DNA of 64,000 bases, from assembly GCF_000717025.1 (NCBI RefSeq), contig NZ_JNXG01000002.1, forward strand, positions 620,001-684,000, in the 5' to 3' direction. This document shows, one piece after another, positions 34,658 through 44,930 of this stretch. Positions within the stretch are counted from its first letter, which is position 1. Each line of letters starts with the position of its first letter. The DNA is from Streptomyces atroolivaceus. Its GTDB lineage: Bacteria > Actinomycetota > Actinomycetes > Streptomycetales > Streptomycetaceae. The notes beneath the pieces were generated by a model. That model was not told the origin of the DNA. It made no database searches and worked only from the letters and a program-made list of their open reading frames with translations. The position numbers and the translations under genes were made by a program.

Positions 34658-35629
34658 GTGTTCGCTGCAGAACGTCGTCAATTGATCCTCGAAATGGTGC
34701 GCGCCAACGGGGCGGTATCGCTCCGTGAGCTCGCCCGCGTCGTCCAGACCTCCGAAGTGACCGTACGGCGGGACGTGCGGGCACTGGAGGCAGAAGGACT
34801 CCTCGACCGCCGGCACGGCGGTGCGGTCTTGCCGGGCGGTTTTACGCGGGAGTCCGGCTTTCCGCAGAAATCCCATCTCTCCACCGCGGAGAAGACCGCC
34901 ATCGCCGACCTGGCGGCCGGTCTGGTCGGTGAGGGCGAGGCCATCGTGGTCGGCGCCGGAACGACCACGCAGGAGCTGGCCCGCCGGCTCGCGCGGGTGC
35001 CCGGCCTGACGGTGGTCACCAACTCGCTGCTCGTCGCCCAGGCGCTGGCCCATGCCAACCGGGTGGAGGTGGTGATGACCGGCGGCACCCTGCGCGGGAG
35101 CAACTACGCGCTCGTCGGCAGCGGTGCCGAGCAGTCCCTGCAAGGGCTGCGGGTGAGCCGGGCCTTCCTCTCCGGGAGCGGTCTGACCGCGGAGCGCGGG
35201 CTGTCCACGTCCAACATGCTCTCGGCGAGCGTGGACCGGGCACTCGTACAGGCCGCGGCCGAGGTGGTGGTCCTGGCGGACCACACGAAGCTCGGCTCCG
35301 ACACCATGTTCCAGACGGTGCCCACGGAGCTGATCACCCGTCTGGTGACGGACGAGCCGCCGGGCCACGACGAGCGCGCGGCCACGGAGCTCCAGGCCCT
35401 CGCCGACCAGGGCGTGGAGATCACGGTCGCGGGGCCCGACGCGGAGTCCGCGGCCGGTGACGCCCTGCCGCCCGGCCGGCAGTCGCGGCAGGACATGCCG
35501 CTGCCGGGCCAGCGGCGCACCACCCAGAGCGGCCACGGTGGGCCGGGAGGGCTCGGCCCGCAGCTGCGGAGCGCGGCCGCGATGGGGGAGGGGCCGGTGG
35601 GGCGGGTCGCGGATCTGCGGCGCCGGTAG
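34658..35629 (+). CDS. DeoR family transcriptional regulator
   Basis: 323 residues. The N-terminal helix-turn-helix is RRQLILEMVRANGAVSLREL with VVQTSEVTVRRDVRALEAEG and LLDRRHGGAVL, the standard DeoR signature. The sugar-phosphate effector domain follows (VVGAGTTTQELARRLARVPG, VVMTGGTLRG, VVVLADHTKLG). The last 60 residues are a Pro/Gly/Gln-rich tail not typical of the family. Leaderless GTG start. It lies next to the nucleoside genes and could be their regulator, but its own promoter lacks the CTACGCGCGTAG element, so this is only a possibility. Confidence 0.93.
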   Translation: MFAAERRQLILEMVRANGAVSLRELARVVQTSEVTVRRDVRALEAEGLLDRRHGGAVLPGGFTRESGFPQKSHLSTAEKTAIADLAAGLVGEGEAIVVGAGTTTQELARRLARVPGLTVVTNSLLVAQALAHANRVEVVMTGGTLRGSNYALVGSGAEQSLQGLRVSRAFLSGSGLTAERGLSTSNMLSASVDRALVQAAAEVVVLADHTKLGSDTMFQTVPTELITRLVTDEPPGHDERAATELQALADQGVEITVAGPDAESAAGDALPPGRQSRQDMPLPGQRRTTQSGHGGPGGLGPQLRSAAAMGEGPVGRVADLRRR

Positions 35630-35656
35630 GAGGAGCTGGGCCCGGGGGAGGGCCCG

Positions 35657-36277
35657 TCAGCCGGCGGGCTGGCTCGACGGCGCACGGTCGGCGGGGTCGG
35701 CCTTCAGTCCGCGGAGCGTCAGCCGCAGCAGGCGATCGGCCAGGGCGGGGTCGGCCGGGGTCTGTTCCGCGGCCAGCGCGATGGCGTTCGTCAGTTGCAG
35801 AAGGTCGTCGATCGACACGTCCTCCCGCACCGAGCCGCTCGACTGCGCGCGCGTCAGCAGTTGCGCGCCCGCCTGACGCAGCGGCACATGACACGACGTC
35901 AGGGCCGACGTCTCGTCCCCGGAAGCGGACATGAGCGCCTGCGCGAGACCTCGGTACTCACCCGCATGTGTCACGATCGCGCCCAGCCAGTCCACCAGCG
36001 CCGTGCACGGCCGGTCGGCCCGTGCCAGTTCGCGGGAGCGCGCGAGCAGCGCGGTCAGGGCCTCCTGGAACACGGCGTTCATCAGGGCCTGCCGGTTCGG
36101 GAAGTGCCGGTACAGGGTGCCGATGCCGACACCCGCCCGCCGGGCGATGTCCTCCAGGGAGGCGTCCGTGCCCTGGGCGGCGAAGGACGTACGGGCCTCG
36201 CTCAGCAGCCGGTCGTAGTTGCGGCGCGCGTCGGCGCGCATCGGCCGGGCCGGTGTCGGTGCCGTGCTCATCGCCAT
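35657..36277 (-). CDS. TetR family transcriptional regulator
   Basis: 206 residues, GGAGGAG 7 nt before ATG. The helix-turn-helix is ASLEDIARRAGVGIGTLYRH with FPNRQALMNAV; the C-terminal ligand domain is the usual all-helical type. It is convergent with the DeoR gene and lies 89 nt before the 3' end of the carboxylase gene at 36367, with a terminator between; so it is not in that operon. Target unknown. Confidence 0.92.
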   Translation of the reverse strand: MAMSTAPTPARPMRADARRNYDRLLSEARTSFAAQGTDASLEDIARRAGVGIGTLYRHFPNRQALMNAVFQEALTALLARSRELARADRPCTALVDWLGAIVTHAGEYRGLAQALMSASGDETSALTSCHVPLRQAGAQLLTRAQSSGSVREDVSIDDLLQLTNAIALAAEQTPADPALADRLLRLTLRGLKADPADRAPSSQPAG

Positions 36278-36320
36278 CGCCGTCTCCTCCTGGTGTCCGC
36301 TCCGCGTCCCAAGGATGCCA

Positions 36321-36350
36321 CTGGGGGCCCGGCAGCCGCCGGGCCCCCAG
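36321..36350 (-). terminator. Terminator after accA2
   Basis: 13-bp perfect stem CTGGGGGCCCGGC/GCCGGGCCCCCAG with a 4-nt loop, 16 nt beyond the accA2 stop. Confidence 0.85.
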
Positions 36351-36366
36351 TCGGGAGAACGAGCAC

Positions 36367-38121
36367 TCAGTCCTTGATCTCGCAGATCGTCGCACCCGAG
36401 GAGATGGACGTGCCGACCTCTGCTGCCAGGCCCTTGACGGTGCCGGAGCGGTGGGCGTTGAGGGGCTGTTCCATCTTCATGGCCTCGAGGACGACGATGA
36501 GGTCGCCTTCCTTGACCTCCTGGCCCTCCTCGACGGCGATCTTGACGATCGTGCCCTGCATCGGGGATGCCAGGGTGTCTCCGGAGGCCGCCGAGCCGGT
36601 CTTCTTGGCCGCGCGGCGCTTGGGCTTCGCACCGGCCGCCAGGCCCGTACGAGCCAGGCTCATACCGAGCGAGGAGGGCAGAGAGACCTCGAGGCGCTTG
36701 CCGCCGACCTCGACGACGACGGTCTCGCGGCCGGACTCCTCATCGGTGTCCTGGTCGGCGGGGGCCGCGAACGGCTTGATGTCGTTGACGAACTCCGTCT
36801 CGATCCACCGGGTGTGGACCTGGAACGGGTCCGAGGTGAACGCCGGGTCGGCGACGACCGCGCGGTGGAAGGGGATGGCGGTGGCCATGCCCTCGACGTC
36901 GAACTCCGCCAGGGCACGCGCGGCGCGCTGCAGGGCCTGCTCACGGGTGGCGCCCGTGATGATCAGCTTCGCCAGCAGCGAGTCCCACGCCGGGCCGATG
37001 ACACTGCCGGTCTCCACGCCCGCGTCCAGGCGGACACCGGGGCCGGTCGGCGGGGCGAAGAGGGTGACGGTGCCGGGGGCGGGCAGGAAGCCGCGGCCCG
37101 GGTCCTCGCCGTTGATGCGGAACTCGAAGGAGTGGCCGCGCACCGCCGGGTCGCCGTAGCCGAGCTCCTCGCCGTCGGCGATGCGGAACATCTCGCGTAC
37201 GAGGTCGAGGCCGGTGACCTCCTCGGTGACCGGGTGCTCGACCTGGAGGCGCGTGTTGACCTCCAGGAAGGAGATCGTGCCGTCCACACCGACGAGGAAC
37301 TCGACCGTGCCGGCACCCACGTAGCCGGCTTCCTTCAGGATCGCCTTCGACGCCGCGTACAGCTCGGCGTTCTGCGCCTCGGAGAGGAACGGCGCGGGCG
37401 CCTCCTCGACGAGCTTCTGGTGGCGGCGCTGCAGCGAGCAGTCACGGGTGGACACGACGACGACGTTGCCGTGGGTGTCGGCCAGGCACTGGGTCTCCAC
37501 GTGCCGCGGCTTGTCGAGGTACCGCTCCACGAAGCACTCGCCGCGACCGAACGCCGCGACGGCCTCGCGCACCGCGGAGTCGTACAGCTCGGGGATCTCC
37601 TCCAGGGTGCGGGCCACCTTGAGACCGCGCCCGCCGCCGCCGAAGGCCGCCTTGATCGCGATCGGCAGACCGTTCTTCTCGGCGAACTCCACGACCTCCG
37701 CCGAGCCCGACACCGGGTCCGGCGTGCCGGCCACCAGCGGGGCACCCGCGCGCTGCGCGATGTGACGGGCCGCGACCTTGTCGCCGAGGTCCCGGATGGC
37801 CTGCGGCGGGGGGCCGATCCACGTCAGGCCGGCGTCCAGCACCGCCTGCGCGAACTCCGCGTTCTCCGAGAGGAAGCCGTAGCCGGGGTGGATCGCGTCC
37901 GCCCCCGAGTCCTTGGCCGCCTGGAGCACCTTGGCCATGTCCAGGTAGCTGGCGGCCGGGGTGTCACCGCCCAGAGCGAACGCCTCGTCTGCCGCGCGCA
38001 CATGCAGGGCATCCCGGTCCGGATCGGCGTAGACGGCTACGCTCGCGATTCCGGCATCCCGGCAAGCCCGAGCAACACGGACAGCGATTTCGCCACGGTT
38101 GGCGATGAGCACCTTGCGCAC
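36367..38121 (-). CDS. accA2: Acyl-CoA carboxylase alpha subunit (biotin carboxylase plus BCCP)
   Basis: 584 residues. The biotin carboxylase part begins [20 protein letters not shown], has the glycine loop [15 protein letters not shown] and the ATP-grasp [16 protein letters not shown] linker of about 50 residues leads to the BCCP domain with the biotinyl Lys in [17 protein letters not shown] start with AAGGAGGGAG 5-10 nt upstream. It supplies carboxybiotin to beta subunits such as PccB encoded at 40012, giving methylmalonyl-CoA or malonyl-CoA for fatty acids and polyketides. S. coelicolor calls this gene accA2. Confidence 0.96.
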   Translation of the reverse strand: MRKVLIANRGEIAVRVARACRDAGIASVAVYADPDRDALHVRAADEAFALGGDTPAASYLDMAKVLQAAKDSGADAIHPGYGFLSENAEFAQAVLDAGLTWIGPPPQAIRDLGDKVAARHIAQRAGAPLVAGTPDPVSGSAEVVEFAEKNGLPIAIKAAFGGGGRGLKVARTLEEIPELYDSAVREAVAAFGRGECFVERYLDKPRHVETQCLADTHGNVVVVSTRDCSLQRRHQKLVEEAPAPFLSEAQNAELYAASKAILKEAGYVGAGTVEFLVGVDGTISFLEVNTRLQVEHPVTEEVTGLDLVREMFRIADGEELGYGDPAVRGHSFEFRINGEDPGRGFLPAPGTVTLFAPPTGPGVRLDAGVETGSVIGPAWDSLLAKLIITGATREQALQRAARALAEFDVEGMATAIPFHRAVVADPAFTSDPFQVHTRWIETEFVNDIKPFAAPADQDTDEESGRETVVVEVGGKRLEVSLPSSLGMSLARTGLAAGAKPKRRAAKKTGSAASGDTLASPMQGTIVKIAVEEGQEVKEGDLIVVLEAMKMEQPLNAHRSGTVKGLAAEVGTSISSGATICEIKD

Positions 38122-38511
38122 GATGACTCCCTCCTTGAGAACAAGCTGAGTTTAGGGACTACCGACACGGCCGTACGACCCGTCCCCAATAGTGAACTTG
38201 CCCACACGGAGTGTGATTCGAGGCTTGCTCGAGTCGCGAAATCCCTTGTCGCACCACGGTACGCCGGGATCCTTAACCGCACAGTAGCCACGAAGTGTGG
38301 CTCAAGTCTCTGTTCGTACGGTCAACGCCGCGCGGCGTTTCTTTGTGGACTCCCTACGAACGGCCGAGAGAATCTTTGCCGCAGCCCCGGGACGGTGGCG
38401 CGGGGCGGCGCGTGGCGTTGCGAGGCGTGTGCGAACTCTTGTCCGGAGCATTACCGGTTAGTAGGGTCCGCGCTGTACCGGACGTACTACAGGTAACAGG
38501 GGGTGGGCGCC
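38122..38511. other. Intergenic region between divergent accA2 and a membrane protein gene
   Basis: 390 bp without a convincing gene. On the minus strand TAAACT (38149-38154) may be the accA2 -10, with the ribosome site close behind. On the plus strand TTGTCC (38439-38444), a 17-bp spacer and TAGGGT (38462-38467) make a good HrdB-type promoter for the membrane protein. The AT content is higher than in neighbouring genes. Confidence 0.55.
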
Positions 38512-38952
38512 GTGGTGCGCAGACCAGTGGCCTTCGTGACCGCTGTCGTTCTGTTCGTGGAGGCCGTGGGCATCGTGATCGTCAACGGCGTCCTCGCGAC
38601 GGTCGCCGGGAACCAGAGCATGTCCCTGGCCGGGATGGATCCGGACGCCATGGTCACCGGCACGTGGGTGATGGGCGCCCTCTCAGGGGTCCTGCTGGTG
38701 CTCTGCGGCCTGATCCCGCTGCTGGCCGGGATACGTGACCGGGCCCCGGGGCGTTTCGCCAGGATCGCCCTCATCGCGTGCGCGGTCGTCCACGGGGTGC
38801 TGGGCGCACTGGCGGTGGGGCTGATCGGCTGGGCGGCCTTCGCGTTCCTGATGGCCGTCCTGGCCCTGATCGTGCTGACCCTGGTGACGTTCGAGCGGCG
38901 TGAGCCGGAAGCGGGAAAGGCCGACGCCGGAAGGGCTCCGGCGCCGGTGTGA
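38512..38952 (+). CDS. Four-helix integral membrane protein, unknown function
   Basis: 146 residues with about four membrane segments (for example AFVTAVVLFVEAVGIVIVNG, WVMGALSGVLLVLCGLIPLL) and a charged C-terminal tail. GTG at 38512 is preceded by AGGGGG at 8 nt; GTG at 38503 or 38515 are alternatives. Promoter at 38439-38467. Conserved in this position beside maf and accA2 in Streptomyces as I recall. No family assigned. Confidence 0.8.
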   Translation: MVRRPVAFVTAVVLFVEAVGIVIVNGVLATVAGNQSMSLAGMDPDAMVTGTWVMGALSGVLLVLCGLIPLLAGIRDRAPGRFARIALIACAVVHGVLGALAVGLIGWAAFAFLMAVLALIVLTLVTFERREPEAGKADAGRAPAPV

Positions 38953-38964
38953 GGCCGGAGCCGC

Positions 38965-39567
38965 TCAGACCCACAAGTCGGTGACGGAGATGCCCAGTTC
39001 GCCGAGCAGGCGGCGCAGCAGCGGCAGCGACAGTCCGATGACGTTGCCGTGGCTGCCCTCGATCGCCTCGACGAACGGCGCCGAGCGGCCGTCCAGGGTG
39101 AACGCTCCGGCGACGTGGAGGGGCTCACCCGAGGCGACGTAGGCGGCCACCTCGGCGTCCGTCGGCTCACCGAACCTGACGACGGTGGACGCGGTCTCGG
39201 ACGCCGTACGCCCGGTGGCGGTGTCGATGACGCTGTGACCCGTCTGCAGGATGCCCGAACGGCCGCGCATGGCCTTCCAGCGGGCGGTGGCCTCCTCGCC
39301 GTCGGCGGGCTTGCCGAGCGCCTCGCCGTCCAGCTCCAGCACCGAGTCGCAGCCGACGACGAGTGCGCCCGCGGCCTCGGGACGTGCCGCCACCGCGGCG
39401 GCCTTCGCCTCGGCCAGCACGAGTGCCAGCCGGCCCGGGGTCGGAGCGGTGAGCGCGTCCTCGTCCACACCGCTGACGATCACCTCGGGGGCGAAACCCG
39501 CCTGACGCAGGAGGCCGAGACGGGCGGGGGAGGCGGAGGCGAGCACGAGGCGGCGCTGATCAGTCAT
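38965..39567 (-). CDS. maf: Maf family nucleotide pyrophosphatase
   Basis: 200 residues. [19 protein letters not shown] is the N-terminal signature, with [19 protein letters not shown], and [18 protein letters not shown] in the core and [14 protein letters not shown] at the end. Maf proteins hydrolyse non-canonical NTPs (dTTP/UTP type), cleaning the nucleotide pool. ATG at 39567 is preferred; ATG at 39576 is possible. It is the last gene of the pccB-pccE block. Confidence 0.95.
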   Translation of the reverse strand: MTDQRRLVLASASPARLGLLRQAGFAPEVIVSGVDEDALTAPTPGRLALVLAEAKAAAVAARPEAAGALVVGCDSVLELDGEALGKPADGEEATARWKAMRGRSGILQTGHSVIDTATGRTASETASTVVRFGEPTDAEVAAYVASGEPLHVAGAFTLDGRSAPFVEAIEGSHGNVIGLSLPLLRRLLGELGISVTDLWV

Positions 39568-39591
39568 ACCCGCCATCGTAGGCGGGGAGCC

Positions 39592-39720
39592 TCAACGGGT
39601 GCCCAGGACGAACATCGCCACGACCATGGCCAGGGCGAGCAGTGGTCCCGCGCGGCGCATCATGTCCTGGGCGTCGCGCAGTTCCTTCGGCGGCTTGTTC
39701 TCGGGATCGGACCACAGCAT
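39592..39720 (-). CDS. 42-residue membrane protein in the pcc-maf operon
   Basis: The sequence MLWSDPENKPPKELRDAQDM opens the protein, followed by a basic patch and the membrane segment PLLALAMVVAMFVLGTR at the C-terminus. It lies between pccE and maf, 24 nt before the maf start, on the same strand, and codon use is GC-ended. A 28-bp palindrome lies 29 nt upstream of its ATG. Function unknown; a single-pass accessory peptide is likely. Confidence 0.75.
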   Translation of the reverse strand: MLWSDPENKPPKELRDAQDMMRRAGPLLALAMVVAMFVLGTR

Positions 39721-39749
39721 GGTTCCGATGGTGCGCCGGACACGGCGGC

Positions 39750-39777
39750 GGCGCCTGAGTACGCGTACTCAAGCGCC
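39750..39777. repeat. 28-bp near-perfect palindrome between pccE and the small membrane gene
   Basis: Core TGAGTACGCGTACTCA (39756-39771) is perfect; flanks GGCGC and GCGCC extend it to 14+14 with one mismatched pair. There is no spacer, which favours a protein-binding site over a terminator. Confidence 0.7.
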
Positions 39778-39790
39778 GCCCGGCCCGGCC

Positions 39791-39997
39791 TCAGGAGGGC
39801 CAGTACGTCCGTGCCCACGACCGGGGCCCCGGCCGGAGTGTGCCCCGGCGGGCTATCCGCTCCGGGTCCGACCACTGCTCGGGCGGCAGCGGCGCACCGG
39901 ACGGCACCGCGGCCACCGCCGCCGCGCGCGCCCTGACCACGGCGAGGGCCGCGGCGAGCTCCTCGGGGGTCGGGTTGCCCCGTACGACCTTGATCAT
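39791..39997 (-). CDS. pccE: Acyl-CoA carboxylase epsilon subunit
   Basis: 68 residues. The sequence MIKVVRGNPTPEELAAALAV is the actinobacterial epsilon-subunit signature and WSDPERIARRG with a C-terminal W-A-R is also typical. GGGAG lies 6 nt before the ATG. Epsilon stabilises the alpha6-beta6 complex; it starts 14 nt after pccB. The match to pccE rests on position directly after pccB. Confidence 0.92.
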   Translation of the reverse strand: MIKVVRGNPTPEELAAALAVVRARAAAVAAVPSGAPLPPEQWSDPERIARRGTLRPGPRSWARTYWPS

Positions 39998-40011
39998 GGT
40001 GGCTCCCGTGG

Positions 40012-41601
<1,590 letters not shown>

Positions 41602-41772
41602 CGGGTGGCGGCTCCCTGCCTGGTCACGGGGACGGCTGGTACATCCAGTAGGTGGCTGGACCCATTGGTGCCCGACGGCTACCTGCTCGTCGGCTGTTGG
41701 CTACTGACCCGTAGCGTATCGGCGCGGATACCGTTCGGCAGTGCGTCGTTGGCCACACCTAATGTGGGTTGC

Positions 41773-42642
41773 ATGACACCTCCGGATACGCCGCACAACC
41801 GCTGGTCGGACCTCGACAGGCCGCCTCTCAACGTCGCCGCGCTGCGCCGCGGGCTGCTGAGGCCCGGCGGCCTGTGGACCTCGCTGGACGTCGTCGACGA
41901 GACCGGCTCCACCAACTCCGACCTCGCGGCACGGGCCGCCGGCGGCGGGCAGGCCGAAGGCACGGTGCTGGTCGCCGAGGAGCAGACGGCGGGCCGCGGA
42001 CGGCTCGACCGGAGCTGGACGGCTCCGCCCCGCTCGGGCCTCTTCCTCTCCGTCTACCTGACCCCCGGCGCCGTACCCGTCGAGCGGTGGGGATGGCTGC
42101 CCCTGCTGGCCGGTGTCGCGGCCGCCACGGGCCTCGCGCAGTCGGCGGGCGTCGACATGGCACTCAAATGGCCCAACGACCTGCTGGTGACGATCGCCGG
42201 TGAGGAACGCAAGACCGGCGGCATCCTCGCCGAGCGCGCCGGGGACGGCGTGGTCATCGGCATCGGCCTCAACGTGTCGCTCCGCGCGGCCGAGCTGCCC
42301 GCCCCGCACGCCGGTTCGCTGGCGCTCGCCGGAGCCGTCTCCACCGACCGTGAGACCTTGCTCCGGGCCGTGCTGCGTTCACTGGAACAGTGGTACGGGC
42401 AGTGGCGCGACGCGAACGGCGACGCCGCCGAGAGCGGGCTCCAGGCGGCCTACGCGGCGGGCTGCGCCACGCTCGACCGGACGGTGCGGGCCGAGTTGCC
42501 GGGCGACCGGTCGCTGGTCGGTGAGGCGGTCGCGATCGACGGCGACGGGCGGCTCGTACTGTCCACGGGCGACGGGCTCCAGGAGCCCGTCTCGGCCGGC
42601 GACATCGTCCACCTGCGGGGGGAACGGGGAGGTCTCACCTGA
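41773..42642 (+). CDS. birA: Biotin-[acetyl-CoA-carboxylase] ligase
   Basis: 289 residues without the DNA-binding domain of E. coli BirA (class I). Biotinyl-AMP motif AEEQTAGRGRLDRSWTAPPR, KWPNDLLV, KTGGILAE and GIGLNV are in place, and the SH3-like C-terminal domain follows. It attaches biotin to AccA2. TAATGT ends 7 nt before ATG, with no Shine-Dalgarno, consistent with a leaderless transcript. A much longer in-frame extension is antisense to pccB and is rejected. Confidence 0.96.
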   Translation: MTPPDTPHNRWSDLDRPPLNVAALRRGLLRPGGLWTSLDVVDETGSTNSDLAARAAGGGQAEGTVLVAEEQTAGRGRLDRSWTAPPRSGLFLSVYLTPGAVPVERWGWLPLLAGVAAATGLAQSAGVDMALKWPNDLLVTIAGEERKTGGILAERAGDGVVIGIGLNVSLRAAELPAPHAGSLALAGAVSTDRETLLRAVLRSLEQWYGQWRDANGDAAESGLQAAYAAGCATLDRTVRAELPGDRSLVGEAVAIDGDGRLVLSTGDGLQEPVSAGDIVHLRGERGGLT

Positions 42643-42795
42643 TCCGGCCCTTCCGCACATTCGGGTGATGTCACGTATTCCGGACCCGCTACGGTGCGAC
42701 CGGGGACGTGAGCCAGGGCACACCTGCCGTATCGTTGAGGCGATCCAGCGACAGATCGGCAGGGCAGTGCGCACGGAACGGGCAGGAGGCGGCCG

Positions 42796-43986
42796 GTGAC
42801 CGTCGACGACACGAACTCCGACGACGGCGCGGAGCCCTCGTCGGGACCGTCGGTCCACTCGACACCGCATCATGAGGTCGACCACACGGCCGAACCGACC
42901 GACGACCCGCTGGCCATCAGGCTCGAGGCCTTGATCCTGGGGGCCGACCGGCGCTACACACCGTTCCAGGCGGCCAGGACCGCCGGGGTCTCCATGGACC
43001 TGGCGTCCCGGTTCTGGCGGGCCATGGGCTTCGCCGACATCGGGCAGGCCAAGGCGCTCACCGAGGCCGACGTCCTGGCGCTGCGCCGACTCGCCGGTCT
43101 CGTGGAGGCCGGGCTGCTCAGCGAGCCGATGGCGATCCAGGTGGCCCGCTCGACCGGGCAGACGACCGCCCGGCTCGCGGACTGGCAGATCGACTCCTTC
43201 CTGGAGGGCCTGACCGAGCCTCCCGAGCCCGGCATGACCCGGACCGAGGTCACCTACCCGCTGATCGAGCTGCTCCTGCCGGAGCTGCAGGAGTTCCTCG
43301 TCTACGTCTGGCGGCGCCAGCTCGCCGCCGCCACGGGCCGGGTCGTGCAGGCGACGGACGACGACGAGATGGTCGACCGGCGGCTCGCCGTGGGCTTCGC
43401 CGACCTCGTCGGCTTCACCCGGCTGACGCGGAGGCTGGAGGAGGAGGAGCTCGGCGAGCTGGTCGAGGCGTTCGAGACGACCTCGGCGGACCTGGTCGCC
43501 GCGCACGGGGGACGGCTCATCAAGACCCTGGGTGACGAGGTCCTCTTCGCCGCGGACGACGCGGGCACGGCGGGCGAGATAGCGCTCCGGCTGGTCGAGG
43601 TGATGGCCCAGGACTCGACGATGCCCGCGCTGCGGGTCGGCATCGCGTTCGGCACGGTCACCACACGCATGGGCGACGTGTTCGGTACGACGGTGAATCT
43701 GGCCAGCCGGCTCACCTCGATAGCGCCGAAGGACGCGGTGCTGGTCGACGGCGCCTTCGCCGAGGAGCTGATCAGGCACGGCGACGCCCCCGCCTCGGAG
43801 GCCGAGGAGGCCGCGGCGGCGGCCGAGCGGGCCCGGCTGGCGGAGAAGGAGGGCCACCGCCCGGACGAGCAGCCCGCGTCGTCGGGGTACCGCTTCGGGC
43901 TGCAGCCGATGTGGCAGCGGCCGGTGCGCGGTCTGGGCGTGGTGGAGCCGTGGCTGCTGGCCCGGCGGGGCAAGCCCTCGTCCTGA
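42796..43986 (+). CDS. cya: Class III adenylate cyclase
   Basis: 396 residues; GTG start, AGGAGG 6 nt upstream. The N-terminal 190 residues hold a regulatory segment (ADRRYTPFQAARTAGVSMDL, LTEADVLALRRLAGLVEAGL). The catalytic domain begins at VGFADLVGFTRL (first metal Asp), then HGGRLIKTLGDEVLFA (second metal Asp) and MGDVFGTTVNLASRL (transition-state Asn/Arg). It makes cAMP, which in S. coelicolor is needed for germination and morphology. The gene follows birA on the same strand with a 153-bp gap. Confidence 0.94.
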   Translation: MTVDDTNSDDGAEPSSGPSVHSTPHHEVDHTAEPTDDPLAIRLEALILGADRRYTPFQAARTAGVSMDLASRFWRAMGFADIGQAKALTEADVLALRRLAGLVEAGLLSEPMAIQVARSTGQTTARLADWQIDSFLEGLTEPPEPGMTRTEVTYPLIELLLPELQEFLVYVWRRQLAAATGRVVQATDDDEMVDRRLAVGFADLVGFTRLTRRLEEEELGELVEAFETTSADLVAAHGGRLIKTLGDEVLFAADDAGTAGEIALRLVEVMAQDSTMPALRVGIAFGTVTTRMGDVFGTTVNLASRLTSIAPKDAVLVDGAFAEELIRHGDAPASEAEEAAAAAERARLAEKEGHRPDEQPASSGYRFGLQPMWQRPVRGLGVVEPWLLARRGKPSS

Positions 43987-44043
43987 GCCGGACGGGGACC
44001 CTAGGATCCCCCGGTAACGCTCGTTAACCGGAGGGGTGCAGTC

Positions 44044-44856
44044 ATGGGTGTCACGTCCGAGCAGAGGTTCGGGGAATTCGTCGTCGTACGGCGCCACGAG
44101 GGCCAGGACCACGTGGCCGAGCTGGTGCTCGACCGCCCCGAGGCGATGAACGCCGTGAGTACGGCGATGGCGGCGTCCATCGCCGAAGCCTGTGCCGCAC
44201 TCGGCGCGGACCAGGGGGTGCGGGCGACCGTGCTCACGTCCAGCCATGGGCGGGCCTTCTGCGTGGGTGCGGACCTCAAGGAACGGAACTCCTTCACCGA
44301 CGCCGAGCTCGTGCGGCAGCGGCCCACGGCGAGGGCCGCGTACACCGGCGTGCTGGAGCTGCCGATGCCGGTGGTCGCCGCCGTGCACGGCTTCGCCCTC
44401 GGCGGCGGTTTCGAGCTCGCGCTGGCCTGCGACGTGATCGTGGCCGACCGCACGGCCGTGGTCGGCCTGCCCGAGGTGTCCGTGGGTGTCATCCCGGGCG
44501 GCGGCGGTACGCAGCTGCTGCCCCGCCGGGTCGGCGCGGCGCGCGCCGCCGAGCTGGTCTTCACCGCCCGGAGGGTCGAGGCGGCCGAGGCGCGCGAGCT
44601 GGGCCTGGTCGACGAGCTGGTCGAAGCGGGCCGGGACCGGGAGGCGGCGCTGGCCCTCGGCGGCCGGATCGCGGCGAACTCGCCGGTGGGGCTCCGGGCC
44701 GCCAAGCGGGCGCTGCGCCTGGGGCAGGGGCTGGACCTGCGGGCCGGGCTGGAGGTGGAGGACGCCGCCTGGCGGTCCGTGGCCTTCTCCGGGGACCGGG
44801 CCGAGGGCGTGGCCGCGTTCAACGAGAAGCGGAAGCCGGAGTGGCCCGGCGAGTGA
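44044..44856 (+). CDS. Enoyl-CoA hydratase/isomerase family protein
   Basis: 270 residues, GGAGGGG 8 nt before ATG. Crotonase fold: AFCVGADLKER (first oxyanion residue), VHGFALGGGFELALACD (second), and PEVSVGVIPGGGGTQLLPR with the catalytic Glu positions. Likely a beta-oxidation or branched-chain hydratase; substrate unproven. It stands between cya and the GGDEF gene, transcribed in the same direction. Confidence 0.93.
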   Translation: MGVTSEQRFGEFVVVRRHEGQDHVAELVLDRPEAMNAVSTAMAASIAEACAALGADQGVRATVLTSSHGRAFCVGADLKERNSFTDAELVRQRPTARAAYTGVLELPMPVVAAVHGFALGGGFELALACDVIVADRTAVVGLPEVSVGVIPGGGGTQLLPRRVGAARAAELVFTARRVEAAEARELGLVDELVEAGRDREAALALGGRIAANSPVGLRAAKRALRLGQGLDLRAGLEVEDAAWRSVAFSGDRAEGVAAFNEKRKPEWPGE

Positions 44857-44930
44857 GACCGGACAGCGATCTGAAGATCATCAGCACTGCCAACTGATCA
44901 AAACGCCATAAACGTACCTAAGCTGGGGCG

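Noticed and set aside
34658..35629. DeoR protein as the proven repressor of the CTACGCGCGTAG regulon
   Set aside because: Only proximity supports it; its own promoter has a different inverted repeat and no copy of the element.
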